DNA of 64,000 nt from Actinoplanes oblitus (GCF_030252345.1 NZ_CP126980.1:8441501-8505500); one strand, 5' to 3'; positions 1 to 9,742 are shown, counted from the first letter of the stretch. Made by a program: numbers and translations. The notes: generated from the letters alone by a model not told the origin.

Positions 1-22
1 GGGCCGGCCGCGAGGCCGGCCC
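1..22 (-). terminator. Hairpin downstream of pnp
   Basis: A perfect 9-bp stem (1-9 with 14-22) closes on a GCGA tetraloop 21 bases past the pnp stop codon on the minus strand. Any U-tract would lie outside the window. It is the expected position for a pnp terminator; many actinomycete terminators lack a strong U-tail. Confidence 0.65.
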
Positions 23-43
23 GTTCACACTCTGCGAGATCAC

Positions 44-2374
44 TTAGTCGCGGCGCTCGCCACGGTCACCGGACGGCCGGGACCGGCGGCGACGGGGCTC
101 GCCGCCACCCTCCCGGTTCTCCCGGGGGGCGCGCTCCTCGCGCGGCTTGCCCTCGGCGTCGGCGGCGGCCGGCGCGGCGGCCGGGGCCTCCTCGCCCTCC
201 GGGCGGACCTTGTCCAGGTAGATCTTGCCGCGCGCGTCGATGTCCGCGATCTGGACCTCGACCTTGTCGCCGACGTTGAGGAAGTCCTCGACCTTGTCGA
301 CCCGCTTGCCGTCGCCCACCTTGGAGATGTGCAGCAGGCCGTCGCGGCCGGGCAGCAGCGAGATGAACGCGCCGAACGCGGCCGTCTTCACCACGGTGCC
401 GAGGAACTTGTCGCCCATCTTCGGCAGGGTCGGGTTGGCGATCGCGTTGATCCGCTCGACCGCGGCCTCGGCGGCCGGACCGTTGGTCGCGCCGACGTAG
501 ATCGTGCCGTCGTCCTCGATGGAGATGTCGGCGCCGGTCTCGTCCTGGATCGCGTTGATGGTCTGACCCTTGGGGCCGATCACCATGCCGATCTTGTCGA
601 CCGGGATCTTCACGGTGGTGACCCGCGGGGCGTGCTCGCTCATCGCGGCCGGGGCCTCGATCGCGGCGGTCATCACGCCCAGGATGGTCGCCCGGGCCTC
701 GTGCGCCTGCTGCAGCGCGCCGGCCAGCACGTCCGACGGGATGCCGTCGAGCTTGGTGTCCAGCTGCAGGGCGGTGACGAACTCGCTGGTGCCGGCGACC
801 TTGAAGTCCATGTCGCCGAACGCGTCCTCGGCGCCCAGGATGTCGGTCAGCGCGATGTACTGCGTCTTGCCGTCGACCTCGTCGGAGATCAGGCCCATCG
901 CGATGCCGGCGACCGGCGCCTTCAGCGGCACACCGGCGGCGAGCAGGGACAGCGTCGAGGCGCAGACCGAGCCCATCGAGGTGGAGCCGTTGGAACCGAG
1001 GGCCTCGGAGACCTGGCGGATCGCGTACGGGAACTCCTCGCGCGAGGGCAGCACCGGGACCAGCGCGCGCTCGGCCAGCGCACCGTGGCCGATCTCACGC
1101 CGCTTCGGCGAGCCCACCCGGCCGGTCTCACCGGTCGAGTACGGCGGGAAGTTGTAGTTGTGCATGTAGCGCTTGGTCTTCTCGGGGGCGAGAGTGTCCA
1201 GCGCCTGCTCCATGCGCAGCATGTTCAGCGTGGTGACGCCCAGGATCTGGGTCTCGCCACGCTCGAACAGCGCCGAGCCGTGCACCCGCGGCAGCACGCC
1301 GATCTGCGCGGTCAGCGGGCGGATGTCCCGCGGGCCGCGGCCGTCGATGCGGATCTGCTCGCGCAGCACCCGCTGCCGGACCTCGGACTTGGTGATCGAG
1401 CGGAACGCCGCGCTGATCTCCTTCTCCCGGCCCTCGAACCGCTCGCCGAGCAGCTCGTGCGCCTTCGCCTTGACCAGGTCGAGGGCTTCCTCGCGCTCCT
1501 GCTTGCCGGCGATCTTCAGGGCCTCGGCGGTCTCGCCGCGGACCGCGTCGCTGACCGCCGCGAGCACGTCGTCCTGGTAGTCCAGGAAGACCGGGAACTC
1601 GGCGACCGGCTTGGCGGCGACGTCGGCCAGCTCGCTCTGCGCGCGGCAGAGCTCGCGGATCGCCGGCTTGGCGGCCTCCAGGCCGCTGGCCACGATCTCC
1701 TCGGTCGGCGCGACGGCACCGGCCGCGATCAGCTTGACCGCCTGCGGGGTGGCCTCGGCCTCGACCATCATGATCGCGACGTCGCCCTCGGCGGTGACGC
1801 GACCGGCGACCACCATGTCGAAGGTGGCCCGCTCCAGCTCCTCGATGGTCGGGAAGGCCACCCACTGGCCGTCGATGTGCGCGACCCGGGTCGAGCCGAC
1901 CGGGCCGCTGAACGGCAGGCCGGAGAGCTTGGTGGACATCGACGCGGCGTTCATCGCGACGACGTCGTACGGGTGCGCGGGGTCGAGGGCCAGCACGGTC
2001 TCGACGACCTGGACCTCGTTGCGCAGGCCCTTGGTGAACGACGGGCGCAGCGGCCGGTCGATCAGCCGGCAGGTGAGGATGGCGTCCTCGCTGGGACGGC
2101 CCTCGCGCCGGAAGAACGAGCCGGGGATGCGGCCCGCGGCGTACATCCGCTCCTCGACGTCGACGGTCAGCGGGAAGAAGTCGAAGTGCTCCTTCGGCGC
2201 CTTGCTCGCCGTGGTGGCGGAGAGAACTGTGGTGTCGCCCAGCTGGACGATCACGGAACCGGCGGCCTGCTGGGCCAGCCGGCCGGTGGAGAAGACGATC
2301 TCGCGGGTGCCGAACGACCCGTTGTCGATGACGGCGGTGCGAGATTCGGTGCCAAGAGCGGTCTGCTCTGTCAA
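44..2374 (-). CDS. pnp: Polyribonucleotide nucleotidyltransferase (PNPase)
   Basis: Phosphorolytic 3'-5' exoribonuclease and polymerase that degrades mRNA in the cytoplasm; in actinomycetes it also makes the 3' tails of RNA. The 776-residue product has two RNase PH domains (roughly 15-225 and 325-550), a KH domain near 585-645 (motif IGPKGQTI) and an S1 domain near 650-722, then an Ala/Glu tail ending in a basic Arg-rich stretch. I place the start at a TTG because GAGGAG lies 8 bases upstream and the homologous N-terminus begins here; an upstream in-frame extension of 29 codons looks non-native. The gene follows rpsO on the same strand with an intervening hairpin, the usual rpsO-pnp arrangement. 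Confidence 0.97.
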   Translation of the reverse strand: MTEQTALGTESRTAVIDNGSFGTREIVFSTGRLAQQAAGSVIVQLGDTTVLSATTASKAPKEHFDFFPLTVDVEERMYAAGRIPGSFFRREGRPSEDAILTCRLIDRPLRPSFTKGLRNEVQVVETVLALDPAHPYDVVAMNAASMSTKLSGLPFSGPVGSTRVAHIDGQWVAFPTIEELERATFDMVVAGRVTAEGDVAIMMVEAEATPQAVKLIAAGAVAPTEEIVASGLEAAKPAIRELCRAQSELADVAAKPVAEFPVFLDYQDDVLAAVSDAVRGETAEALKIAGKQEREEALDLVKAKAHELLGERFEGREKEISAAFRSITKSEVRQRVLREQIRIDGRGPRDIRPLTAQIGVLPRVHGSALFERGETQILGVTTLNMLRMEQALDTLAPEKTKRYMHNYNFPPYSTGETGRVGSPKRREIGHGALAERALVPVLPSREEFPYAIRQVSEALGSNGSTSMGSVCASTLSLLAAGVPLKAPVAGIAMGLISDEVDGKTQYIALTDILGAEDAFGDMDFKVAGTSEFVTALQLDTKLDGIPSDVLAGALQQAHEARATILGVMTAAIEAPAAMSEHAPRVTTVKIPVDKIGMVIGPKGQTINAIQDETGADISIEDDGTIYVGATNGPAAEAAVERINAIANPTLPKMGDKFLGTVVKTAAFGAFISLLPGRDGLLHISKVGDGKRVDKVEDFLNVGDKVEVQIADIDARGKIYLDKVRPEGEEAPAAAPAAADAEGKPREERAPRENREGGGEPRRRRSRPSGDRGERRD

Positions 2375-2530
2375 GTGAGGTACTCCTCTTCGTCGAGGAC
2401 CCGGCGGTCTACAGCGCGTTTCAACAAGGCCGGTCTTCGATCGAAGTACCCAGGTAGACATGCCTGGGAACCACTACCGGAGACCGGTGCTGCCGGTGTG
2501 AGCCGCGCGGGTCCGTGGGGTGGTGTTGCG

Positions 2531-2556
2531 CGGGGAGCGGCCGAAGCCGCTCCCCG
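2531..2556 (-). terminator. rpsO-pnp intergenic hairpin
   Basis: A perfect 11-bp stem (2531-2541 with 2546-2556) with a CGAA loop starts six bases past the rpsO stop. It could terminate rpsO transcripts or act as the processing and stabilising hairpin between rpsO and pnp, as the equivalent element does in other bacteria. No U-tract follows on the minus strand. Confidence 0.7.
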
Positions 2557-2562
2557 GTCGAA

Positions 2563-2832
2563 CTATCGGCGCAGGCCGAGACGCTCGATGAGCGTCCGGT
2601 AGCGGGCGATGTCCTTCTTCTGCACGTAGTTCAGGAGGCGGCGGCGCTGACCGACGAGCAGCAGCAGACCACGACGGCTGTGGTGGTCGTGCTTGTGCTG
2701 CTTGAGGTGCTCGGTCAGATCGGCGATCCGCTTGGTGAGCATCGCGACCTGGACCTCGGGCGAACCGGTGTCGCCCTCCTTGGTCGCGTACTCGCTCATG
2801 ATCTTGTTCTTGGTCTCTTGATCGAGCGCCAT
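2563..2832 (-). CDS. rpsO: 30S ribosomal protein S15
   Basis: Primary 16S rRNA-binding protein of the small-subunit platform. The 89-residue product equals the usual family length and carries the conserved core [16 protein letters not shown] and the [20 protein letters not shown] helix. The ATG start has GGAG three bases upstream. It sits between ribF and pnp on the same strand, the standard actinobacterial order. S15 represses its own translation in several bacteria; a small hairpin lies upstream at 2908-2928, but I cannot show that it is an S15 target. Confidence 0.98.
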   Translation of the reverse strand: MALDQETKNKIMSEYATKEGDTGSPEVQVAMLTKRIADLTEHLKQHKHDHHSRRGLLLLVGQRRRLLNYVQKKDIARYRTLIERLGLRR

Positions 2833-2907
2833 GATCTCCGTACTTCTGTGTTGCCGCTTCAACGGATTCCCGCGACCCGCGGCGTCGGGCAGGCATGGCG
2901 GGACCGG

Positions 2908-2928
2908 TGTCGAATGAAGGATTCGACA
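2908..2928 (-). promoter_or_regulatory. Hairpin between ribF and rpsO
   Basis: A perfect 8-bp stem (TGTCGAAT paired with ATTCGACA, five-base loop) begins 20 bases past the ribF stop and lies 76 bases before rpsO. A TTGACT sequence abuts it on the minus strand. It may be a weak ribF terminator or part of the rpsO leader; the sequence does not decide. Confidence 0.4.
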
Positions 2929-2947
2929 GTCAAACCCTACCAGGGGG

Positions 2948-3880
2948 TTACCGGAGCAACACCCGGGTCTCTTCCACGTCGGCCCGGATCTGCGCGACCA
3001 ACGGCTCGATGGCATCGTATTTCCGCTGTTCACGGAGGTGCGCAACGAAGTCGAGGCTGACCCTTTCGCCATACAGGTCACCCGAGAAGTCGAGGGCGTA
3101 CGCCTCCACTCGGCGCTCCCTGCCGGAGAACGTCGGATTGGTGCCGATCGAAACACTCGCCGGCCAGCGGCCGGCATTCTCCCCGCCCCGGGTGAGCCAC
3201 GCGGCATAGACGCCGTCGGCCGGCACCGCCGCGTAGCGATGGGTCATCAGATTGGCGGTCGGGAAACCCAGCTCGCGCCCGCGCTGGTCGCCCCGGATCA
3301 CCACGCCGGAGAGCCGGTGCGACCGGCCCAGCGCCGCGGCCGCCGCGTGCACGTCCCCGGCGTCGACACAACTGCGGATGTACGTCGAGCTGAACACCAC
3401 CCCGTCCGCCGAGACCAGCGGTGCCTCCTCGACGGTGAAGCCGAACGTCCGCCCCAGGCTCTCCAGCAGCGTCACGTCACCCGCCGCCCGGTGCCCGAAC
3501 CGGAAGTTGTCACCGACCACCACGTCCGCCGCGTGCAGTTTCTCCACCAGCACGTCGTGCACGAACTCGTTCGGATCGAGCTGGGAGAACGCCGGGGTGA
3601 ACGGGACCACGCAGAGCGCGTCCACCCCGAGCTGCTCGATCAGCTCCGCCTTGCGCACCGGCTCGGTGAGCACCGCCGGGTGCGAGCCCGGCCGGACCAC
3701 CTCGGCCGGATGCGGATCGAAGGTCAGCACCACCGACTGCAGGCCCATGTCCCGGGCCCGCTTCACCGCGTGCCCGATGATCGCCTGGTGGCCGCGGTGC
3801 ACGCCGTCGAAGACGCCGATGGTCACAACGGACCGGCCCCAGCCACTGGGAACCGACTCCAATCCCCGCCACCGCTGCAT
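2948..3880 (-). CDS. ribF: Bifunctional riboflavin kinase / FMN adenylyltransferase
   Basis: Converts riboflavin to FMN and then FAD. The 310-residue protein has the N-terminal nucleotidyltransferase domain (about 15-185) with the motif [10 protein letters not shown] containing the HxGH signature, then the flavokinase domain (about 190-310) with GFPTANL and GTNPTF. The length fits the family. The ATG is preceded by GAGGAG at 7-base spacing, and a TACGCT -10-like hexamer lies at 3913-3918. It is upstream of rpsO and pnp on the same strand and diverges from the hybrid kinase gene. Confidence 0.97.
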   Translation of the reverse strand: MQRWRGLESVPSGWGRSVVTIGVFDGVHRGHQAIIGHAVKRARDMGLQSVVLTFDPHPAEVVRPGSHPAVLTEPVRKAELIEQLGVDALCVVPFTPAFSQLDPNEFVHDVLVEKLHAADVVVGDNFRFGHRAAGDVTLLESLGRTFGFTVEEAPLVSADGVVFSSTYIRSCVDAGDVHAAAAALGRSHRLSGVVIRGDQRGRELGFPTANLMTHRYAAVPADGVYAAWLTRGGENAGRWPASVSIGTNPTFSGRERRVEAYALDFSGDLYGERVSLDFVAHLREQRKYDAIEPLVAQIRADVEETRVLLR

Positions 3881-3912
3881 CGAAAAGCTCCTCAGCCTCG
3901 TCGTCAGCGCCT

Positions 3913-3961
3913 AGCGTATCGATCGCGTATCCCACCTGCGACGCGCCCGGATCGGTACGAT
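3913..3961. promoter_or_regulatory. Divergent promoter region, ribF / hybrid kinase
   Basis: Two TANNNT -10 candidates face away from each other: TACGCT on the minus strand (3913-3918), 32 bases before ribF, and TACGAT on the plus strand (3956-3961), ten bases before the kinase ATG. The second would give a leader of only a few bases. No convincing -35 boxes are visible. Confidence 0.4.
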
Positions 3962-3971
3962 TGGCACCGAT

Positions 3972-6716
3972 ATGAGCGTCGAGTGGACCCGCCTCGTCCT
4001 GCTCGCTGCGGAGATCACCTTCGCGGTGCTCTTCCTGCGCGCACTCGGCGGCTGGCTGCGCGGCCGCGACCCACTGCAGCGTGACGTGACACTGGTCTTC
4101 GCCCCGTGCGCGCTGGTCTTCGGGTTCGACGTGCTGTTCCAGACCATCGGCGACCGGCCCGCCTGGACCGGCTCGCTGACCGCCGTCCCGCTGATGGCCC
4201 AGCCGTACCTGACGATGCGCCTGGCCGCCCGCCTGCGGCACGTCGCGCCGGTCCTGATCCGCGGCACCCTGACCGGCTACGTGCTGCTGGCGATCCCGCT
4301 GGTGATGGCGCCGCGCCCGCTGCCGCTCGGACTGATCGCCGCCGAGGTGGCCTACTTCCTGGCCGCCGAGATCACCGCCGGGGTGCTGCTGTTCGGCAAG
4401 GCCCGCACCCGTACCGGCACCAACCGGGCCCGGCTGATGGCCGCCGCGGTGGCCACCCTCACCTTCGGCGTGATGATCATGATGATCGGCGCGGCGTCCA
4501 GCGGTCACCAGGGCCTGCGCGCCGCGAGCCGGGTGCTGGCCCTGGTCAGCGGGCTCGGCTACCTGGTCGCGTTCACGCCGCCGCGGTGGCTGCGCCGGGT
4601 CTCCTCGGCCGCCGCCGCCCAGTCGATCACCGAACGGCTGCTGCGGGCGCCGGCCGAGTCGCCGGAACAGATCTGGCAGACGTACGCCGACCTGATGCGG
4701 GTGCAGACCGCCGCCGACGCGGTCGTGGTGCTGCTCCCCCGCCCGGACGGTCGCCTGGAGCAGGCCGGATACGCCGGCCCGCCGCTCGACGTGCCGGGCG
4801 AGCCGATCGACGCCGACCCGGCCGGGCTGGTCCGCCGTGGCCGGCCGGCCCGGCTGCGCGAGGGCGGCCCGGCGCTGGTGCGGCACTTCGGCCAGGCGCT
4901 GGCCAACGACTTCGTCACCGTGCTGCCGATGCCGGTGCCACCCGACGTCGAGGGCTGGGTGCTGCTGCTCAACCGCTATCGCAACCTGTTCAGCGACGAC
5001 GACCTGAGCCTGCTGGCCGAGCTCGGCGGGCAGGCCGGACTGCTCGCCGAGCGGCAGGCGGCGATGGTCCGCGAACGCCGGCTGGCCACCGAGCTGAGCA
5101 ACTCGGTCGAGGCGCTGACCCGGGCGAACGAGGCGAAGAGCAACTTTCTGGCGAACATGAGCCACGAGTTGCGTACCCCGCTCAACGCGATCATCGGGTT
5201 CAGCGACCTGATGCGCCTGGAGGAGCCGGAGGGTGACCGCCGCCGGGTGCCCGCCGACTGGGTCGACCACATCCACGGCAGCGGCCGGCACCTGCTCGGC
5301 CTGATCAACGACATCCTCGACCTGGCCAAGGTGGAGGCCGGCCGGATGGACCTGCGGGTCGCCCCGGTGCGGGTGGACAGCGCGGTCGAGGAACTGCTCA
5401 CCGGGCTGGCCCCGCTGTTCGCCGAGAAGCGGCTGACCGTGATGACCGAGCTGGCCCCGGTGACCGCCCTGGCCGACCGGCTCCGGCTGCGGCAGATCGT
5501 GGAGAACCTGCTGTCCAACGCGATCAAGTTCACCCCGGCCGAGGGCACCATCTCGATCACCGTGAGCGAGTCGGGCGACGACGTGGCGGTGACCGTCGCC
5601 GACACCGGGGTCGGCATCGCCGACCACGACGCGGAACGCGTTTTCGAGGAGTTCCAGCAGGTCGGCGACCCGGATCGGCGCGCGGCCGGCACCGGACTGG
5701 GCCTGGCGCTGACGCGCCGGCTGGTCGAGGCGATGCGCGGCGAGATCACCCTCCGGTCCGCTCCGGGCCAGGGCAGTTCATTCACGGTACGCCTACCCGC
5801 CGCCCCGGTGGCCCAGCCGAGTGCGGCGGGTGCCGCGAACGCCCCGTACGTCCTGCTCGTCGAGGACGATCCGCACTCGGCCGAGCTGATGCAGACCCAG
5901 CTGAGCAACGCCGGCTACCGGGTCGAGGTGGCCGGCACCGGCGAGAGCGGCCTGGCCGTGGCCCGCGCCCACAAGCCGGACGCCATCGTGCTGGACGTGG
6001 AACTGCCCGGGATCTCCGGCTGGGAGGTGATCCGCCGGCTCAAGGCGGACGCCGCGCTGGCCACCGTACCGGTCTTCTTCGCCAGCATCCTGGACGAGGC
6101 GCCGGCCGGCCTGGCGCTCGGCGCGCACGACTACTTCGTCAAGCCCGTCGACCAGCCGGCCCTGCTCAGCGCCCTGTCCAACGCGATCGCCGCCCGCCCC
6201 GCCCCGCGGGTGCTGGTGGTCGACCACGACGACGCGATCCGCCAGGCGATCGAGGACGGCCTGCGGGCCGGCGGCGCCGACGTGGTGGCCTGCGCGGACG
6301 GCCGGGACGGCCTGGCCCGCAGCCGGGCGGAGAACTTCGACCTGATCGTCTGCGACATGCAGTCGCCAGCCGCCGACGGCTTCAGCCTGCTCGCCGAGCT
6401 GGAACAGGACCCGTCCGGGCGGCACACCCCGGTGCTCGGGCTGAGCGCCGCCGCCCTGGCCGAGCGGGCGCCCGGCGACACCGCCCCGCTGATCGCCACC
6501 GCGATGGCCGGCGGGGTGGTCGCCGAGGCGATGGCCGGCGGCGCCGGATGGGACAGCCTGGCTCCGCTGCTCGGGCACCATCCCGCCACGCACCATCCGG
6601 GGATCCCGTACCACCCGGCGCATCCGGCGGCGTGGCGGACCGCCGGTGGCGCCCACCCGCCGGCCGGCACGGTTCAGCTGCGCAGCTCCGTCCCATCGGC
6701 TTTGGAGGACCAGTGA
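3972..6716 (+). CDS. Membrane hybrid sensor histidine kinase with two receiver domains
   Basis: The 914-residue protein starts with about seven hydrophobic segments (residues 5-205), followed by a GAF-like region (about 215-370), a HisKA domain whose H-box NMSHELRTPLNAIIGF places the phospho-acceptor at His398, an HATPase domain (about 500-615) and two receiver domains. Receiver 1 keeps VLLVEDD, Asp675 and the FVKP lysine. Receiver 2 keeps Asp795 but has no recognisable lysine or threonine switch in its C-terminal half, which runs into a His/Pro/Ala-rich tail. A stand-alone receiver gene overlaps its stop (GTGA), suggesting a kinase-to-receiver relay. The input signal is unknown. Confidence 0.9.
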   Translation: MSVEWTRLVLLAAEITFAVLFLRALGGWLRGRDPLQRDVTLVFAPCALVFGFDVLFQTIGDRPAWTGSLTAVPLMAQPYLTMRLAARLRHVAPVLIRGTLTGYVLLAIPLVMAPRPLPLGLIAAEVAYFLAAEITAGVLLFGKARTRTGTNRARLMAAAVATLTFGVMIMMIGAASSGHQGLRAASRVLALVSGLGYLVAFTPPRWLRRVSSAAAAQSITERLLRAPAESPEQIWQTYADLMRVQTAADAVVVLLPRPDGRLEQAGYAGPPLDVPGEPIDADPAGLVRRGRPARLREGGPALVRHFGQALANDFVTVLPMPVPPDVEGWVLLLNRYRNLFSDDDLSLLAELGGQAGLLAERQAAMVRERRLATELSNSVEALTRANEAKSNFLANMSHELRTPLNAIIGFSDLMRLEEPEGDRRRVPADWVDHIHGSGRHLLGLINDILDLAKVEAGRMDLRVAPVRVDSAVEELLTGLAPLFAEKRLTVMTELAPVTALADRLRLRQIVENLLSNAIKFTPAEGTISITVSESGDDVAVTVADTGVGIADHDAERVFEEFQQVGDPDRRAAGTGLGLALTRRLVEAMRGEITLRSAPGQGSSFTVRLPAAPVAQPSAAGAANAPYVLLVEDDPHSAELMQTQLSNAGYRVEVAGTGESGLAVARAHKPDAIVLDVELPGISGWEVIRRLKADAALATVPVFFASILDEAPAGLALGAHDYFVKPVDQPALLSALSNAIAARPAPRVLVVDHDDAIRQAIEDGLRAGGADVVACADGRDGLARSRAENFDLIVCDMQSPAADGFSLLAELEQDPSGRHTPVLGLSAAALAERAPGDTAPLIATAMAGGVVAEAMAGGAGWDSLAPLLGHHPATHHPGIPYHPAHPAAWRTAGGAHPPAGTVQLRSSVPSALEDQ

Positions 6717-7105
6717 GCCACCGCATTCTCCTGGTGGAGGACGAGGAACTGAACCGGATGCTGGTCAAGGCGGTGCTCTCCCGGGCCGGCGTGGACGCCG
6801 TGCGCGACGCCGAACTGGTCGACGCCACCACGCTGACCGAGGCCCGCAACCGCCTGCGGGACGGCGGCTACGACATGATCCTGCTCGACCTCAACCTGCC
6901 CGACGGCAACGGGCTCAGCCTGGCCCGCGAGCTGAAGGCCGGCGAGCAACCGGCGGACCGGCCGAGGCCGGTGGTGGTCGCGGTCACCGCGTCGGTGCTG
7001 CCGCAGGACCAGAAGGCGGCGCTCGACGCCGGTTGCGACGACTTCCTGGACAAGCCGTACGCGGCGGCCGACCTGATCGCGACGGTCGCCCGGCACCTCC
7101 ACTAG
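6713..7105 (+). CDS. Single-domain response regulator
   Basis: A 130-residue protein made of one CheY-like receiver: acidic pocket VEDEE near residue 8, phospho-acceptor Asp59 in LLDLNLPDG, and FLDKPYAA with the conserved lysine. There is no output domain, so it should act through protein contact or as a relay intermediate. The GTG start overlaps the preceding kinase stop by four bases and has GGAGG just upstream, so the two are translationally coupled. The gene ends 38 bases from truB, which converges on it; a small 5-bp hairpin lies at 7106-7119. Confidence 0.9.
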   Translation: MSHRILLVEDEELNRMLVKAVLSRAGVDAVRDAELVDATTLTEARNRLRDGGYDMILLDLNLPDGNGLSLARELKAGEQPADRPRPVVVAVTASVLPQDQKAALDAGCDDFLDKPYAAADLIATVARHLH

Positions 7106-7143
7106 GCGGGTGCTCCCGCTCGTCGAACCAGGCCCGCCCGGTC

Positions 7144-8025
7144 TCACGCCGGGGCCAGCACGATCTCCGCCCGGGCGCGGCCGCCCCGCTCGCTCACGAT
7201 CGCCAGCACCTCGCCGGCCTGGTCGAACACCGCGTAGGGCCCGTCGATCCCGACCGTCGGCAACGGCCCGCCGTGCCGCAGCACCTTGGTCTCCTCCTCG
7301 GTGGCCACCCGCTGGGGGAACGCCCGCCGCGCCGCCTCGGACATCGGCAGCCCGACCACGTCCGGGGCCCGCTCGGCCAGCTCCTCCAGGGTGGACGCCA
7401 CGTCCAGCGTCATCTCGCCCACCGCGGTCCGCCGCAGCGCCGTGAGGTGGCCGCCCACCCCGAGCGCCGCCCCGAGATCCCGCGCGATCGCCCGGATGTA
7501 GGTCCCCGACGAACAGCTCACGTCGATGTCCACGTCGATCACGTCGAGCCCCTCGGGCCGCCGGATCGCCAGCACGTCGAGCCGGTGCACGGTCACCCGC
7601 CGGGCCGGAATCTCCACGGCCTCACCGTCCCGGACCCGCTTGTAGGCCCGCTGCCCGTTGATCTTGATGGCGCTGACCGCGCTCGGCACCTGGTCGATCT
7701 CACCGACCTGCGCCGCGAGCCCGGCCCGGATCGCCTCCTCGGTCACCGAGGAGGTGGAAGCGGTAGCGGTCACGTCGCCCTCGGCGTCGTCGGTGACCGT
7801 CGACTCACCCAGCCGGATCGTGGCGGCATAGCTTTTCGCCGAACCGATCACGTAGGTCAGCAGACGGGTCGCCCGGTTCACCCCGATGATCAGCACCCCG
7901 GTCGCCATCGGATCCAGCGTCCCGCCGTGCCCCACCCGCCGAGTCTTGGCCAGCCGCCGGATCCGCGCCACCACGTCGTGCGACGTCATCCCCGCCGGCT
8001 TGTCCACCACAATCAACCCATCCAC
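7144..8025 (-). CDS. truB: tRNA pseudouridine(55) synthase
   Basis: Makes pseudouridine 55 in the T-loop of tRNAs. The 293-residue protein has the family motif GHGGTLDPMATGVL with catalytic Asp38, the KxYAATIRLG strand, and an actinobacterial-type C-terminal region. The N-terminus MDGLIVVDKPAGMTSHDVV matches the family start well. It is the only housekeeping gene between the plus-strand kinase pair and dinF. Confidence 0.96.
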   Translation of the reverse strand: MDGLIVVDKPAGMTSHDVVARIRRLAKTRRVGHGGTLDPMATGVLIIGVNRATRLLTYVIGSAKSYAATIRLGESTVTDDAEGDVTATASTSSVTEEAIRAGLAAQVGEIDQVPSAVSAIKINGQRAYKRVRDGEAVEIPARRVTVHRLDVLAIRRPEGLDVIDVDIDVSCSSGTYIRAIARDLGAALGVGGHLTALRRTAVGEMTLDVASTLEELAERAPDVVGLPMSEAARRAFPQRVATEEETKVLRHGGPLPTVGIDGPYAVFDQAGEVLAIVSERGGRARAEIVLAPA

Positions 8026-8163
8026 CAGCCCACCCTATGCGCGGACCCACACCCGGAGAACACGCCCTCCCGGTGACCGCCGGTCCCCTCACCGCTCGCG
8101 GGTGGTCACGAAATCCGCGACGGTCGACCACTGTTCGTTGTCCGCGGCCGGTCGCCAGGGCCG

Positions 8164-8189
8164 TTTTCCACACGAACGCGTTGTCCACA
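8164..8189 (+). promoter_or_regulatory. Pair of DnaA-box-like sites
   Basis: TTTTCCACA (8164-8172) and TTGTCCACA (8181-8189) are separated by eight bases. The second is identical to the DnaA box consensus described for high-GC actinomycetes; the first is a one- or two-base variant. A matching pair with the same spacing occurs at 62179-62204. Binding by DnaA is inferred, not shown. Confidence 0.45.
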
Positions 8190-8257
8190 GCCCACCCACC
8201 ACGCCCCGCGAAATTCCGCCACACTGCCCAAGGGAGGTCCCCCTGGGAGGGTGGGCT

Positions 8258-8309
8258 GGGAGCGCGGGCCGGGAGCACGAGCCGGGAGCACGAGCCGGGA
8301 GCACGAGCC
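8258..8309. repeat. 13-bp tandem repeat, four copies
   Basis: Three identical units GGGAGCACGAGCC (8271-8309) follow one diverged unit (8258-8270), and a partial fifth follows. The period is not a multiple of three and no gene overlaps it. Confidence 0.8.
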
Positions 8310-8406
8310 GGGACCGGCCGGGGCCCGCGATCACGACCCGCGGACCCGTCTGCGGGATCCCGCTGAGCCACGGGCAGCCGGCCCCCGGAGACCACGAACG
8401 GACCGA

Positions 8407-9699
8407 TCAGCGGGTAACCCCAACCACCGCCCACCGAGCCGACCGCCACCGCGACACCGTCGCGACCAGCCGGACGAAGGTGAACAACCCCAGCCCGGCC
8501 CACACCCCGCCGAGCCCGAGATCCAGGGCATAGGCCAGCCAGATCATCGGGAGGAACCCGAGCAGGGCGGCCAGGATCGTGGTGGTGCGGAGGTAGGCGA
8601 CGTCGCCGGCACCGATCAGGACGCCGTCCAGGGCGTAGACCACCCCGGCGAACGGGAGCAGGGCGACGAACCACGGCCAGACGATCGCGGTCTGGCCGAG
8701 CACCGACGGGTCGTCGGTGAACAGCGCGGGGATCACCGTGGCGCCCGCGCCGACCAGCGCCGCGAAGGCGACGGCGGCCAGGCCACCGGCGACGGTCACC
8801 CGGCGGGCCACGTCCCGGGCCTGGCCGGCGTCGCCGGCTCCGAGCGCGGCACCGACCAGCGACTGCGCGGCGATCGCGACGGCGTCCAGGGCGAGCGCGG
8901 CGAAGAACCAGAGCTGCAGCGCGATCTGGTGGGCGCCGACCGCGGCCACCCCGAACCGGGACGCCACAGCGGTGGCGGAGAGGAAGCAGGCCTGGAACGC
9001 CGCGCCGCGGATCAGCAGGTCGCGGCCGAGCACCACCTGCCGGACGATCACCGACGGCACCGGGCGCAGCCGCCGGGTCTCCCGGACGAGCGCCAGCAGG
9101 AACAGCCAGCCGCCGACCGTCTGGGCGGTGACGTTGGCGATCGCCGACCCGGTCAGGCCCAGCCCGGCCGGGTAGACCAGCAGCGGGCAGAGGATCGCCG
9201 ACAGTACGTTGGCGCCGAGCACGATGAACAGCGGCCGGCGGGTGTCCTGCACGCCGCGCATCCAGCCGTTGCCGGCGGCGGCGAGCAGCAGCCCCGGCAC
9301 GCCGAGCGCGGCGATCCGCAGCCATCCGGCGGCGGCCTCGGCGGTCGCCGGGTTGCCGGCCAGCGCGTGCGCCAGCGGACCGGCCAGGGCGACGCCGAGC
9401 AGTCCGAGCACCAGGCCGAGCCCGAGGGCCAGCCAGGACGCCTGAACGCCCTCGGCGACGGCGGCCGGACGGTCCCCGGCGCCGAAGCGGCGGGCGGCGC
9501 GTCCGGTCGTCCCGTACGCCATCAGCGTCCCGAACCAGACCGCCACCGACATCACCGTGCCGCCGATCGCGACCGCGGCCAGCGGAATCGGCCCGAGATG
9601 GCCGACCACCGCGGTGTCCACCAGGACGTAGAGCGGCTCGGCGGCGAGCACCACCAGGGCGGGCAGGGCCAGCTTGGCGATCTGGGCGGACGGGCTCAT
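8407..9699 (-). CDS. dinF: MATE-family efflux transporter (DinF type)
   Basis: Multidrug/organic-cation antiporter of the MATE superfamily in the cytoplasmic membrane. The 430-residue protein has about twelve hydrophobic segments in two six-helix halves; conserved family features include LVDTAVVGHLG near residue 27, GAHQIALQ, and AQSLVGAALGAGD. The length is typical. The ATG has GGGAG three bases upstream. Its place between truB and nrnA matches dinF of mycobacteria. Substrate cannot be deduced. Confidence 0.9.
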   Translation of the reverse strand: MSPSAQIAKLALPALVVLAAEPLYVLVDTAVVGHLGPIPLAAVAIGGTVMSVAVWFGTLMAYGTTGRAARRFGAGDRPAAVAEGVQASWLALGLGLVLGLLGVALAGPLAHALAGNPATAEAAAGWLRIAALGVPGLLLAAAGNGWMRGVQDTRRPLFIVLGANVLSAILCPLLVYPAGLGLTGSAIANVTAQTVGGWLFLLALVRETRRLRPVPSVIVRQVVLGRDLLIRGAAFQACFLSATAVASRFGVAAVGAHQIALQLWFFAALALDAVAIAAQSLVGAALGAGDAGQARDVARRVTVAGGLAAVAFAALVGAGATVIPALFTDDPSVLGQTAIVWPWFVALLPFAGVVYALDGVLIGAGDVAYLRTTTILAALLGFLPMIWLAYALDLGLGGVWAGLGLFTFVRLVATVSRWRSARWAVVGVTR

Positions 9700-9742
9700 G
9701 GTCTCCCATGATGCCCGCCCAGCGGTAAGGGATACAACACGG

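Larger units (their letters stand above)
8026..8406. other. Gene-free stretch between truB and dinF
   Basis: No credible gene is visible on either strand. The segment carries a pair of DnaA-box-like sites (8164-8189) and a 13-bp tandem repeat (8258-8309), both listed separately. Short ORFs here are Arg/Gly/Ser-rich and lack start signals. Confidence 0.6.

Noticed and set aside
329..2602. Very long plus-strand frame opposite pnp
   Set aside because: It is the mirror of pnp in a GC-rich genome: composition is Arg/Ala/Gly/Asp/Leu-rich without domains, while the minus strand encodes full-length PNPase.
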